Of a DNA stretch of 64,000 bases, positions 8,036 through 17,027 are shown piece by piece. Below the pieces are notes generated by a model. That model saw only the letters and a list, made by a program, of their open reading frames with translations. It was not told the origin of the DNA and searched no databases. Position 1 is the stretch's first letter; every line of letters starts with the position of its first letter. Made by a program: the position numbers and the translations under genes. The DNA is from Dokdonella_A sp966248875. Its GTDB lineage: Bacteria; Pseudomonadota; Gammaproteobacteria; Xanthomonadales; Rhodanobacteraceae. The stretch is from the NCBI GenBank assembly GCA_966248875.1, contig CBINBI010000006.1, positions 9,205-73,204 of the forward strand, read 5' to 3'.

Positions 8036-9346
8036 ATGCGCATCAGCATTTTTGGAATGGGCTACGTGGGCGCCGTGTGCGCCGGTTGTCTGGCCAATCG
8101 CGGCCACAGCGTCATCGGCGTCGACATCTCCGAGGTCAAGGTCGATCTGATCAATGCAGGCCGGTCGCCCATCGTCGAGCCCGGCCTCGACGAGCTGCTG
8201 CGCGCCGGCGTCGCGGCGGGCCGCATCCGCGCGACGACGAACACCATCGACGCGATTCGCGATTCGGATCTTTCGATGATCTGTGTCGGCACACCGAGCA
8301 AGAAGAACGGCGATCTGGACCTGCACTTCGTCGAGAACGTGGTGCGCGAGATCGGCGCCGTGCTCAAGGACAAGGACGAGCGCCATACCGTCGTCGTGCG
8401 CAGCACGGTGCTGCCCGGCACCGTCAAGAGCGTGATCGTGCCGCTGCTCGAGCAGGTCTCGGGCAAACGTGCCGGCCCCGACTTCGGCGTGGCGGTCAAT
8501 CCCGAGTTCCTGCGCGAAGGCACCGCGATCGCCGACTACGACTCGCCGCCGATGACCGTGATCGGGGAATGGGATAGCGAGTCCGGTGACCGGCTTGCGT
8601 CGATCTACGCGGAGCTGCCGGCGCCGATCGTCCGAAAGCCCGTCGAGATCGCCGAGATGGTCAAGTACACCTGCAACGTCTGGCACGCGACAAAGATCAC
8701 CTTCGCCAACGAGATCGGCAATATCGCCAAGGGTCTCGGCGTCGACGGGCGGCAGGTCATGGAGGTGATCTGCCAAGATCACAAGCTGAACCTGTCGAGC
8801 TATTACCTGCGACCGGGCTACGCATTCGGTGGCTCGTGCCTGCCCAAGGACGTCCGCGCGCTCGACTTCCGCGCGAACCAGGTGCATGCCGAACATCTTA
8901 TGATCTCCTCACTGATGCGCAGCAACGAGATTCACGTCAAGCGCGCATTCGAGCTGGTCGCCTCGTTCGGCCAGCGCCGCGTAGGCATGCTGGGGCTGTC
9001 GTTCAAGGCGAAGACCGACGATCTGCGCGAAAGCCCGCTGGTCGAGCTCGCCGAGATGCTGATCGGCAAGGGCTACGAGCTTGCGATCTTCGACGAGAAC
9101 GTCGAATACGCGCGCGTGCACGGCGCCAACCGCGAATACATCAACAGCAGGATTCCGCACGTCGCCTCGCTCCTGAAGCCGAGCCTCGACGAGGTGGTCG
9201 AATCCTCCGACATACTCGTCGTCGGGCTGCGCGACCGGAATTTCGAGCGCGTCCTCAACGGCAGCCGCAACGGCCGCAAGGTGGTCGACCTCGTCGGTTT
9301 CATGCCGCACACCTCGACCGCCGAGATGCAGGGTATCTGCTGGTAG
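8036..9346 (+). CDS. algD: GDP-mannose 6-dehydrogenase
   Basis: At 436 residues it is the same length as Pseudomonas AlgD. It oxidises GDP-mannose twice with NAD+ to GDP-mannuronic acid, the committed step of alginate synthesis. The N-terminal Rossmann motif GMGYVGAVCAG starts at residue 6, and the catalytic cysteine in GGSCLPKD falls at codon 268, matching the known Cys268. The ATG at 8036 is preceded by AGGAAGCAGGA; an upstream ATG at 7997 would add 13 residues before the nucleotide-binding strand. UDP-glucose dehydrogenase is the related alternative, but length and context favour AlgD. Confidence 0.94.
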   Translation: MRISIFGMGYVGAVCAGCLANRGHSVIGVDISEVKVDLINAGRSPIVEPGLDELLRAGVAAGRIRATTNTIDAIRDSDLSMICVGTPSKKNGDLDLHFVENVVREIGAVLKDKDERHTVVVRSTVLPGTVKSVIVPLLEQVSGKRAGPDFGVAVNPEFLREGTAIADYDSPPMTVIGEWDSESGDRLASIYAELPAPIVRKPVEIAEMVKYTCNVWHATKITFANEIGNIAKGLGVDGRQVMEVICQDHKLNLSSYYLRPGYAFGGSCLPKDVRALDFRANQVHAEHLMISSLMRSNEIHVKRAFELVASFGQRRVGMLGLSFKAKTDDLRESPLVELAEMLIGKGYELAIFDENVEYARVHGANREYINSRIPHVASLLKPSLDEVVESSDILVVGLRDRNFERVLNGSRNGRKVVDLVGFMPHTSTAEMQGICW

Positions 9347-9362
9347 CACGCCGGAGACGGCG

Positions 9363-10898
9363 ATGTCTCGCTTGCTCTCGACCTTGCCCGGCTTCCGGGA
9401 CGTTTCGCTTTCGGAGCGCACGCGCAGCGTGCTGGCCGACGTCGGCGGCTGGCTGATCTACGTGGGTACGCTGCTCGCATTCGTCATGATGCTGCCGCGC
9501 GACGCGTTCGTGCCGGGCTCGCGGATCTACGTGTTCGCGATCGGCCTGCTCGGCATCTGGCGCTACGGCCTGCGCGGCGTGCACCTCGTGCGCAGCATGC
9601 TGTTCCTGCATTTCGCCTTTCCGCGTGCGCGCCGCGCGGCGGACCGTATCGCGGCGAAGTGGTCGCCATCGCACGTCTACCTGCTGGTCACGAGCTTTCG
9701 CATCGAGGCGTCGACGACGGCGATGGTCTACCGCGCCGTCATCGAGGAGGCCGTCGCCTGCGGCTGGCCGGCGACGATCATCGCCTCGATCGTCGAGATG
9801 GGCGACCAGCGCCTGATCCTCGACATCTGGGAGCGCTGCGCGCCGCCGGAGCGCGTGCGCCTGAAGCTCGTGCGCATCGCCGGCACCGGCAAGCGCGACG
9901 GGCTCGCGCTCGGGTTTCGCTCGATCTCGCGCGACATGCCCGACGCCGACGCGGTCGTCGCGGTCGTCGACGGCGACACGCTGCTGGAACGCGGCGTCAT
10001 CGCCAGCACCGTGCCGTTCCTGAAGCTGATGCCCAGCGTCGGCGGGCTCACCACCAACGAGTTCTGCAAGGTGCGCGGCAGCTACACGATGAGCGAATGG
10101 CACAAGCTGCGTTTCGCGCAACGGCATCTCAACATGTGCTCGATGGCGCTGACGCGGCGCGTGCTGACGCTCACCGGCCGCATGTCGCTGTTCCGCGCCG
10201 ACATCGTCACCGACGCGCGCTTCATCCATGACGTCCAGCACGACGCGCTCGACCACTGGCGGCTCGGCCGCTTCAAGTTCCTGACCGGCGACGACAAGAG
10301 CACCTGGTACAGCCTGATGCGGCTTGGCTGGGACACGTACTACGTCCCCGACGCCGCGGTGTCCACGGTCGAGCATCCGCCCGATCCGAGATTCCTCGTC
10401 GCGAGCCGCCAGCTCATGTTCCGCTGGTACGGCAACTCGCTGCGGCAGAACAGCCGCGCGCTCCGGCTCGGGCCGCGCCGACTCGGCTGGTTCACGTACT
10501 ACGTGCTGTTCGACCAGCGCATCCTGATGTGGACGGGCCTGCTCGGCCTCGCGCTCGCCATCGCGGCCAGCATCCAGTACAGCGCGGTCTATCTCGTCGC
10601 GTTCCTGCTCTGGGTAGGACTCACGCGCCTGGTCATGTCGCTGGTGCTGATGGCTTCCGGCCATCGCGTCGGACCGATGTTTCCGCTGCTGCTCTATTAC
10701 AACCAGGTGGTCGGCTCGCTGACCAAGATCAGCGTGTTCTTCAATCTCGACCGGCAGTCGTGGACGCGCCAGAAGACCGTGCTCGATCGCGATCTCGACG
10801 CGTTCCAGCGTGCGTTCAACCGCTGGTCGTCGCTGGCCATGATCTTTTCCGCGACGAGCATGTTCGTCGCAGCGGTCCTGTGCTTGATGAGTTTCTAA
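9363..10898 (+). CDS. alg8: Mannuronan synthase, glycosyltransferase family 2
   Basis: A 511-residue inner-membrane glycosyltransferase that polymerises GDP-mannuronate into mannuronan. Two membrane segments lie in the first 70 residues, then the GT2 domain with VVDGD (Asp203/Asp205) binding the metal-nucleotide and GDDKST (Asp310, Asp311, Lys312) as the acceptor/catalytic motif, followed by C-terminal membrane helices. These match residues reported as essential in Pseudomonas Alg8. It works with Alg44, encoded 11 bases downstream. Confidence 0.93.
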   Translation: MSRLLSTLPGFRDVSLSERTRSVLADVGGWLIYVGTLLAFVMMLPRDAFVPGSRIYVFAIGLLGIWRYGLRGVHLVRSMLFLHFAFPRARRAADRIAAKWSPSHVYLLVTSFRIEASTTAMVYRAVIEEAVACGWPATIIASIVEMGDQRLILDIWERCAPPERVRLKLVRIAGTGKRDGLALGFRSISRDMPDADAVVAVVDGDTLLERGVIASTVPFLKLMPSVGGLTTNEFCKVRGSYTMSEWHKLRFAQRHLNMCSMALTRRVLTLTGRMSLFRADIVTDARFIHDVQHDALDHWRLGRFKFLTGDDKSTWYSLMRLGWDTYYVPDAAVSTVEHPPDPRFLVASRQLMFRWYGNSLRQNSRALRLGPRRLGWFTYYVLFDQRILMWTGLLGLALAIAASIQYSAVYLVAFLLWVGLTRLVMSLVLMASGHRVGPMFPLLLYYNQVVGSLTKISVFFNLDRQSWTRQKTVLDRDLDAFQRAFNRWSSLAMIFSATSMFVAAVLCLMSF

Positions 10899-10909
10899 GG
10901 AGTTTTTGC

Positions 10910-12148
10910 ATGTCCAGTGAACTTCAGGCGAGCGTCGTGCATGAAGCCGAGGCGCAACGCCAGCATCCGAGAGTGCGCATTCCCGCCACCCTGCACGTCG
11001 GTCCCGACGGGCGCGGGCACGCCTATCGCGTGCTCGACGTTTCGCTCGGCGGATTCTCGTTCGACGCGCAGAACGACCTGTACCGCTTCAGTTCGATCCA
11101 CCAGGGCACGCTCGATTTCGCCATCGAGCCGATCGGCCTGTCACTGCCGGTGACGTTCCAGGTGCGCAATCTCGACCGCAGCGGACGCCGGGTCGGCTGC
11201 GAGTTCCAGGACATCGACCGGCGCAAGGCGGCGATGCTGCGGCACCTCATCGGCGCCCACCTCGCCGGCGAGCTGATCAGCGTCGGCGACGTGCTGACCA
11301 CACTCTCGCGCGACAACTACACCAAGCCGCGCACCAAGCAGGATATGGGCAAGCTGAAGGCGGCCGAGCGCACGCGCGCCGTGACGCTGACCGGCGTGAT
11401 CCTCGCGGCCGGCGTGGCGGCGTTCATCTATGCCGCATCGAAGGTTTACGGCGTCGCGTTCGTCACGCACGCGACGGCGGCCAAGGTCGCCGCGCCGAGC
11501 TTCGCGATCACGATGCCGCGCGATGGCACGTACTTCAGCCTGATTCCGCCGGATGGCAAGGTGAAGAAGGGACAGCCGCTCGGCACGTTTCAGGCCGCGA
11601 TGCTCGACGTGGTGCAGAACGATCCCGGTGTACTGCACCTGACGCCGCAGCAGATCTCGCTGCTGATGGGCGAAACGCTGAAGGGCACGCTGTCGAGCCC
11701 GTGCGACTGCACGGTGCACGATCAGTACGCGCTCGATTCGCAGTTCGTCAATCGCAACCAGCCGCTGATGGAGCTGCTGCCGGACGACGCCAAGCCTTAC
11801 GTGCTGGCACGCTTCCATTTCGACAGTATCGAGGATCTCGCCGTCGGCAGCGGCGTCGCCTTCCACATCAGCGGCGAGCCAGCCGACCGCTACGGCACGG
11901 TGCGCCGGCTGCGCATGCTGCCGGGACCGGCCAGCACCACCGATCTTGGCGCCGCCACCGACCTGCGCGGGCTCAACACGCCGGGTCCGGTGAGCGACGT
12001 CGTCGCGGAAATCGAGCCGAATCAGCCGATCGATCCCGCGCTGATCGAGCGGCCCGTCGACGTCAGTGTCGGCGATCCGCGCAGCGGCATCGCCAATCTC
12101 TTCCACATGGGCGTCGAGCGCGTGCGCTCGCTCGTCGCGAAGCTCTGA
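10910..12148 (+). CDS. alg44: Alginate polymerisation protein with PilZ domain
   Basis: A 412-residue protein: an N-terminal cytoplasmic PilZ domain, one membrane helix at about residues 157-181, and a periplasmic part resembling membrane-fusion proteins. The PilZ signature is intact: Arg17 and Arg21 (R-x3-R) and Asp43-x-Ser45-x-x-Gly48. In Pseudomonas, Alg44 binds cyclic di-GMP through the equivalent residues and this is required for polymer synthesis, so production here is expected to depend on cyclic di-GMP. The ATG at 10910 has AAGGAG upstream; longer in-frame reading upstream overlaps alg8 and is spurious. Confidence 0.92.
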   Translation: MSSELQASVVHEAEAQRQHPRVRIPATLHVGPDGRGHAYRVLDVSLGGFSFDAQNDLYRFSSIHQGTLDFAIEPIGLSLPVTFQVRNLDRSGRRVGCEFQDIDRRKAAMLRHLIGAHLAGELISVGDVLTTLSRDNYTKPRTKQDMGKLKAAERTRAVTLTGVILAAGVAAFIYAASKVYGVAFVTHATAAKVAAPSFAITMPRDGTYFSLIPPDGKVKKGQPLGTFQAAMLDVVQNDPGVLHLTPQQISLLMGETLKGTLSSPCDCTVHDQYALDSQFVNRNQPLMELLPDDAKPYVLARFHFDSIEDLAVGSGVAFHISGEPADRYGTVRRLRMLPGPASTTDLGAATDLRGLNTPGPVSDVVAEIEPNQPIDPALIERPVDVSVGDPRSGIANLFHMGVERVRSLVAKL

Positions 12149-12152
12149 CGCC

Positions 12153-13910
12153 ATGCCCCCGCTTCGTGCCCTGCCCCTCGTCGCGCTGACTGCGCTCGCG
12201 CTCGGCGTCGCGCCGGCTTCGCCGTCGCGAGCGCAGCAGCGCGTCGACAAGGAGGGGCAAGGCGCGATCATCGAAGGCGCCGAGGGCCTGCCCGATCTCG
12301 CGCGCGGCAAGGCGGCGGCGGCCGCCGGCCGCCTCGAAGACGCCGAGCGCGACCTGCTGCCGCTCGCCGAGCTCGGCTACGTCGAAGCGCAGCTCGCCCT
12401 TGGTCGCCTGTACACGCACATGCAGAGCGCCGACGCGGACGCGAAAGCGATCCACTGGCTGCGCGCCGCGCAGCCGGACACGCCGCTCGCCGAAGTACCG
12501 CTCGCGCGCGCGCTGGTGCGCGAAGGCAGCGCGAAATCGCTGGCAGAAGCCGAGCAGATCTTCGCGCACGGCTGGGACGAGCGAGAGGACGTCGATGCGC
12601 TGGCCGGGCTGATCGAGCTCTACGCGATTCATCCGCAATACGACCGGCAGCACCGGGTCGAGACCCTGGTCGCCACTGCGGAGAAGCTCGGGCAGCCGCA
12701 GGCGACCGTGGCGGTGATCCGCTGGTATCGCAGCACGCAGGAAGTCGAAGGCCACGCCGAGCGCATGCGCGCGCTCTGCCGCAAGTCGCTCGATCTCGTG
12801 CCCGAATGCCACGTCGAGCTCGTGCGTGACGCGCGCGCGAGGGGCGACGGCACAGCGATGGAACAGCTGGTCGCCGCAGCGCTGTCACAGTTCGGCCAGG
12901 ACCGCGTGCCTTTCACCGTCCTTGCGGGCATCGCGCGTGCGCTCGTCGCGACACCGAAAGACGACGAGCCGAACGCGGCACCGGTCGCCGTATCCGACGT
13001 GCCCGAGGTCGACGCCAGCGAGCTTGCGCCGGCTTCGAACATCGGTAGCGCCTCCGGTGCCGCGAGTGCGATGCGCAGCTGCGCCGAGGCGCCGGTCGGT
13101 CTCGCTACGACGACTGCCGCCGCACCCGTGGCGCAGGCACCGGCGGCAGCAGCGGCACCGATGTCAGCAGCGTCTGCGGAAGCGAATGTGCCTGCGGCGT
13201 CGGGAACGCAGGCGGCTCCTGCGGCGCAAGCTGCTGTGTCGTCGCCCTCCTCCGCGTCGCCCGGCGCGAACGCCGAACTCGCCAACCGCATCGTCGCGAA
13301 GCTCGCGTCCGGCCCGGCGGAAGCGCGCGTCCAGGCCGCGGGCGTCGTCGTACGGTATCCGTATCTCGCGCCCCACTTCGACGTCGAAGCGGCGCTCGAG
13401 GAGGGACGCAAGCAGGGTGTCGCCGACGCGACGCTGTTCCTCGGCCAGCTGCACCTCCATGGCCAGCGCGGCACGCGCGATCCGCAAGCCGCGCTCCGTT
13501 ACCTCGAGGAAGCAGCGAAGTCACCGCCCACGGCCGTTGAGGCGCATTACCTGCTCGGCCGGCTTTATCAGTACGGCTACCTCGACGAAGTGGACCCCGT
13601 GAAGGCGCAGGCGCAGCTGCTCATCGCGGCGCGTCAGGGCTACATGCCCGCCGATGGCGCGCTCGCGCGGCTCTACGCATCGGGCAAAGGCGCCTGCACG
13701 AATCGCGTCTATGCGTACGTTTTTGCCGAGCTCGGCGCGCGCGGCGGCGCCGGCACGACGCGGATGCTGCGCGACCGGCTGCGCGAAACGCTCGACGCAA
13801 AGGAGCGCGCTGCGGCCGGCGAGCTTCTCCAGCAGGAGCTCGCCGCGCGCTCCTCATCGAACCGAATGCCCGGGCTCGCCCAGGCGGACACAAGCGGAGG
13901 ACACCCGTGA
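12153..13910 (+). CDS. algK: Alginate export TPR/Sel1-repeat scaffold, linker-extended and without lipobox
   Basis: AlgK holds the periplasmic alginate complex together and helps place the AlgE porin. This copy has 585 residues against about 475 in Pseudomonas. Sel1/TPR helices occupy about residues 40-265 and again 380-560 (for example ATLFLGQLHLHGQRGTRDPQAA cut to its repeat pattern of G-x-L-x3-G). Between them lies about 110 residues of Ala/Pro/Ser-rich linker, which accounts for the extra length. The signal peptide ends in SRA-QQR and looks like a signal peptidase I site; no lipobox Cys is present, although the family is a lipoprotein. The start at 12153 follows alg44 by 4 bases; the stop overlaps algE. 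Confidence 0.82.
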   Translation: MPPLRALPLVALTALALGVAPASPSRAQQRVDKEGQGAIIEGAEGLPDLARGKAAAAAGRLEDAERDLLPLAELGYVEAQLALGRLYTHMQSADADAKAIHWLRAAQPDTPLAEVPLARALVREGSAKSLAEAEQIFAHGWDEREDVDALAGLIELYAIHPQYDRQHRVETLVATAEKLGQPQATVAVIRWYRSTQEVEGHAERMRALCRKSLDLVPECHVELVRDARARGDGTAMEQLVAAALSQFGQDRVPFTVLAGIARALVATPKDDEPNAAPVAVSDVPEVDASELAPASNIGSASGAASAMRSCAEAPVGLATTTAAAPVAQAPAAAAAPMSAASAEANVPAASGTQAAPAAQAAVSSPSSASPGANAELANRIVAKLASGPAEARVQAAGVVVRYPYLAPHFDVEAALEEGRKQGVADATLFLGQLHLHGQRGTRDPQAALRYLEEAAKSPPTAVEAHYLLGRLYQYGYLDEVDPVKAQAQLLIAARQGYMPADGALARLYASGKGACTNRVYAYVFAELGARGGAGTTRMLRDRLRETLDAKERAAAGELLQQELAARSSSNRMPGLAQADTSGGHP

Positions 13911-15331
13911 ACAGGAACACGCGTTTTCCGAAATGGCTGGGTTCGATCGCACTGGGCCTGTGCATGCCGCTCGTCATCGTTCCGAACGCATCCGCGGTCG
14001 AGACCGACTATGCGTGGAAGATCAACGTGACCGGCGAGGGCGATCGCGGCCGCGACCTTGGACTGCTCGGCCTCGACGATTCCACGGAGGCGTTCCTCGA
14101 CACCACGTCGTGGGCGCATTTCCAGTTTTCGCCGCAGTGGTCCGCATTCGTGCGCGTCCGACTGTTCGCACCCACCGGCACCGTGCTGTCGAACGGCAAC
14201 GACAACAACAACGCGAGCGCGACCAACGAGACCTTCCTCGGCCTCAAGGAAGCGTGGATCGACTACGGCGGACTGACGAGCTATCCCGACGAGTCGATCC
14301 GCTTCGGCCGCCAGCGCATCCGCCAGGACGACGCGCTGTACTGGGACCAGGACATCGACTCGCTGCGCTGGATCTTCAACACCACGCTGCTGCAGGCTGA
14401 GATCGGCGTCGGCAAGGAGTTCGGCACCTATCGCACCGACGACGTCAAGCTGCCGCCCGACCAGAAAAACCGCATCTACACGTTCGGCGCGCTGAGCGGC
14501 GAGTGGCATCCGCAGCAGCGCATCGGCGTGCGCTTCGTGCACGCTGACGACGACGGCGGCGGGCCCGGCATCGGCGAGATCGTGAATAGCCGCACCAAGC
14601 TGCAGAACGGGCACCTGACCTGGGCCGGCTTCTTCCTCGACAACCATTACTACGATGGCCTCGATGCACCCGCGCTCGTCTACGACGCGTCGATGACCTG
14701 GTTGCTCGGCAGCCAGCGGACCGCGCTGGTCGATCCGCTTTCGCAGACCGTGACCGGCCGCGACTCGGACAACCTGCACGCGTGGGCGGCGGATGTCGGC
14801 CTGCGCTACCGGTTGCCGATCGAGAAGTTTCCACTGCAGCTCGGGGCGTCGTATAGGTATTCGAGCGGCGGCCACGCGGGCGACCTATCGGATCAGTTCG
14901 CGCAGACGGGATTGCAGAGCAACTATTCGACGTTCACCGGCACGCGCGCGCTGATCAACCGCTTCACCGACGCGTACCGCGCCGAGCTCGGCAACCTGCG
15001 TGTCGGCAGCGCGTACGCGTCGCTCAACTTCGGCCAGAACTGGGACACCAGCCTGATCTGGAGCCGCTACAACCGCGTGCACGGCGATGCGCCGGTGACG
15101 GTGGACAACCTGCTCGTGGAGCCGAACACGATCAGCCGCGATCTCGGCGACGGCTACGACTTCGTGCTCACGCGCTATTTCGGCGGACGGACGGAGCAGC
15201 GGAACTGGCTGCTTGCGGATGAGCACCAGAGCTCGCTGCGCCTGCGCGGCTCGGTGTTCGACCCCGGCTCGGCCTACGCGCAAGGCGACCCGGAGTACCG
15301 CGTCACCCTGGAGCTGACCTTGTGGTACTGA
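13907..15331 (+). CDS. algE: Alginate outer-membrane porin
   Basis: A 474-residue protein with signal peptide (about 30 residues, ending ASA-VE) and a predicted beta-barrel: alternating aromatic/polar strands, long Asp/Arg-rich loops and a C-terminal LELTLWY ending in an aromatic residue, as required for Bam-dependent insertion. In Pseudomonas the 18-stranded AlgE exports the anionic polymer through an Arg-lined pore. The GTG at 13907 overlaps the algK stop (GTGA), and its own end overlaps algG by 10 bases, so translation is coupled. Confidence 0.9.
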   Translation: MNRNTRFPKWLGSIALGLCMPLVIVPNASAVETDYAWKINVTGEGDRGRDLGLLGLDDSTEAFLDTTSWAHFQFSPQWSAFVRVRLFAPTGTVLSNGNDNNNASATNETFLGLKEAWIDYGGLTSYPDESIRFGRQRIRQDDALYWDQDIDSLRWIFNTTLLQAEIGVGKEFGTYRTDDVKLPPDQKNRIYTFGALSGEWHPQQRIGVRFVHADDDGGGPGIGEIVNSRTKLQNGHLTWAGFFLDNHYYDGLDAPALVYDASMTWLLGSQRTALVDPLSQTVTGRDSDNLHAWAADVGLRYRLPIEKFPLQLGASYRYSSGGHAGDLSDQFAQTGLQSNYSTFTGTRALINRFTDAYRAELGNLRVGSAYASLNFGQNWDTSLIWSRYNRVHGDAPVTVDNLLVEPNTISRDLGDGYDFVLTRYFGGRTEQRNWLLADEHQSSLRLRGSVFDPGSAYAQGDPEYRVTLELTLWY

Positions 15332-17016
15332 GGCCGCTCGCTATCGCCGCCCTGCTCGCTCTGTTGCCGGCGATGCCGGCAGCGGCGGCGCCGATCACGC
15401 ACGCGGCGCAAAAATCGTCGCATGCGACTCCGCCGGAGTCCGCATCCAACGATTACGACGCCGCCGATCCTGATGCGATGGATCAGACCGACGGCACCGA
15501 CGATGAGGATCCGAACGCGCCTCCTCCGGAAGAGCTGCTGTCGCCGGAACGCGAGGGGCAGAACTACATCGTGCTGGCCGGCTCGGGCAAGGATCTTGCG
15601 CGGCTCGAAGGCGCGGCGCCGAAGCTGCCCGATCTGTCACCGTACACCGCGGAAGCCGCGAAAGCGAAGATCAGACGCGCACCGGCCGGCCACGTCAGCG
15701 TCGGCAGCATGCTCACGGAGATGAGCTTCAACAGCTTCAAGGGACGCAATGAGCAGCTGCGTGAATGGGCGATGCGCCAGAATTCGCTGCCGAAGATCAT
15801 CTACGTCACCGGCGGCTACGTGACGCCGCACGACCTCGCGCGTGCCTTGCCGAAGCAATACTTCGCGGAAACGTCCAAGGGCGTCTTCGTCGCGCGCCTG
15901 CCGATCGACGTCAAGCCGGGCGCGACGCTCCACATCGGCGAGGATGTCAAGGATTTCAGGCTGTCGCTGGACCGCGGCGCATTCCTCGTCAACGAAGGCA
16001 TGCTGTTCCTCACCGGCAGCCGGCTGGAAGCGTGGAACGAAACCAGGAACGCCCCGGCAGTGTTCGAGGACGAGCACAAGTTCCGCCCGTTCCTGATCTC
16101 GTGGGCAGCATCGCAGACCTACATCGTCGGCAGTGTCGTGGCGCACCTCGGCTATGCCGCGACCAAGGCCTATGGCGTCTCGATCTCGCAGTTCAGTCCG
16201 AAGCTCGCGCCGATCTTCAAGCGCCCGCGGCCGACCGGCTGGATCCTCGACTCCGAATTCTTCGACAACTGGTACGGCTTCTACTGCTACGAGGCCGACG
16301 ACATCGTCATCGTCGGCAACAACTACCACGACAACATCAAATACGGCATCGATCCGCACGACCGCTCGCTGCGCCTGATCATCGCGAGGAACACGACCTC
16401 AGGCACCAAGGAGAAGCACGGCATCATCGTCTCACGCGAGGTCAACGACAGCTGGATCTTCGAGAACAAGTCGTTCGAGAACGGCCTTTCCGGCATCGTC
16501 GTCGACCGCAGCAGCGTCAACAACGTCGTCGCGCACAACCAGGTCTACCGCAATCATGCCGACGGCATCACGATCTACGAGAGCCCGAGCACGACCCTCT
16601 GGCAGAACCTCGTCGTGGCCAACTACCGGCATGGCATCCGCGTGCGCAACAGCATCGACGCGGACCTGCGCGGCAACTTAGCCATCGGCAACGGCCTCGC
16701 CGGCATCTACGGGCACATCAAGAATCTCAGCGAGACCGGCCGCAATCTCCGCCTCGATCCGTTCGACCAGACGATCTCGATGACGGTGGTCGGCGGCCAG
16801 CTCGTTTCCAACGGCTCCGGCCCAGTGACGATCGACCAGCCGCTCAGCCTCGAGCTTTACGACGTCGACCTGCGCCGGCCCGCGCGCGACCTCGGCATCC
16901 GCTTCACCGGCGTGCTCGGGCGATACCAGGAGCAGGTGCTCGACATTCTGGTGCGGCGCAAGTTGCCCGTGGTGATCCGGCCGGCCGGCGGCGAACCCCC
17001 GGACGCGCGCGGCTGA
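15322..17016 (+). CDS. algG: Mannuronan C5-epimerase
   Basis: A 564-residue periplasmic right-handed beta-helix enzyme that converts polymerised mannuronate to guluronate. The catalytic DPHD motif is at residues 344-347 (GIDPHD), within repeated parallel beta-helix coils such as NNVVAHNQVYRNHADG. After the signal peptide comes an acidic, Pro-rich stretch (about residues 40-72: many Asp, Glu and Pro) that lengthens it by some 25 residues over the Pseudomonas enzyme. The GTG start lies inside the last codons of algE. It probably joins the periplasmic complex with AlgK and AlgX. Confidence 0.92.
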   Translation: MVLRPLAIAALLALLPAMPAAAAPITHAAQKSSHATPPESASNDYDAADPDAMDQTDGTDDEDPNAPPPEELLSPEREGQNYIVLAGSGKDLARLEGAAPKLPDLSPYTAEAAKAKIRRAPAGHVSVGSMLTEMSFNSFKGRNEQLREWAMRQNSLPKIIYVTGGYVTPHDLARALPKQYFAETSKGVFVARLPIDVKPGATLHIGEDVKDFRLSLDRGAFLVNEGMLFLTGSRLEAWNETRNAPAVFEDEHKFRPFLISWAASQTYIVGSVVAHLGYAATKAYGVSISQFSPKLAPIFKRPRPTGWILDSEFFDNWYGFYCYEADDIVIVGNNYHDNIKYGIDPHDRSLRLIIARNTTSGTKEKHGIIVSREVNDSWIFENKSFENGLSGIVVDRSSVNNVVAHNQVYRNHADGITIYESPSTTLWQNLVVANYRHGIRVRNSIDADLRGNLAIGNGLAGIYGHIKNLSETGRNLRLDPFDQTISMTVVGGQLVSNGSGPVTIDQPLSLELYDVDLRRPARDLGIRFTGVLGRYQEQVLDILVRRKLPVVIRPAGGEPPDARG

Positions 17017-17027
17017 GCGAGGACGGC

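Noticed and set aside
13000..13270. Ala/Pro-rich section of algK as a frameshift artefact
   Set aside because: The frame stays open with good third-position GC and typical repeats resume after it, so it is better explained as a real linker.
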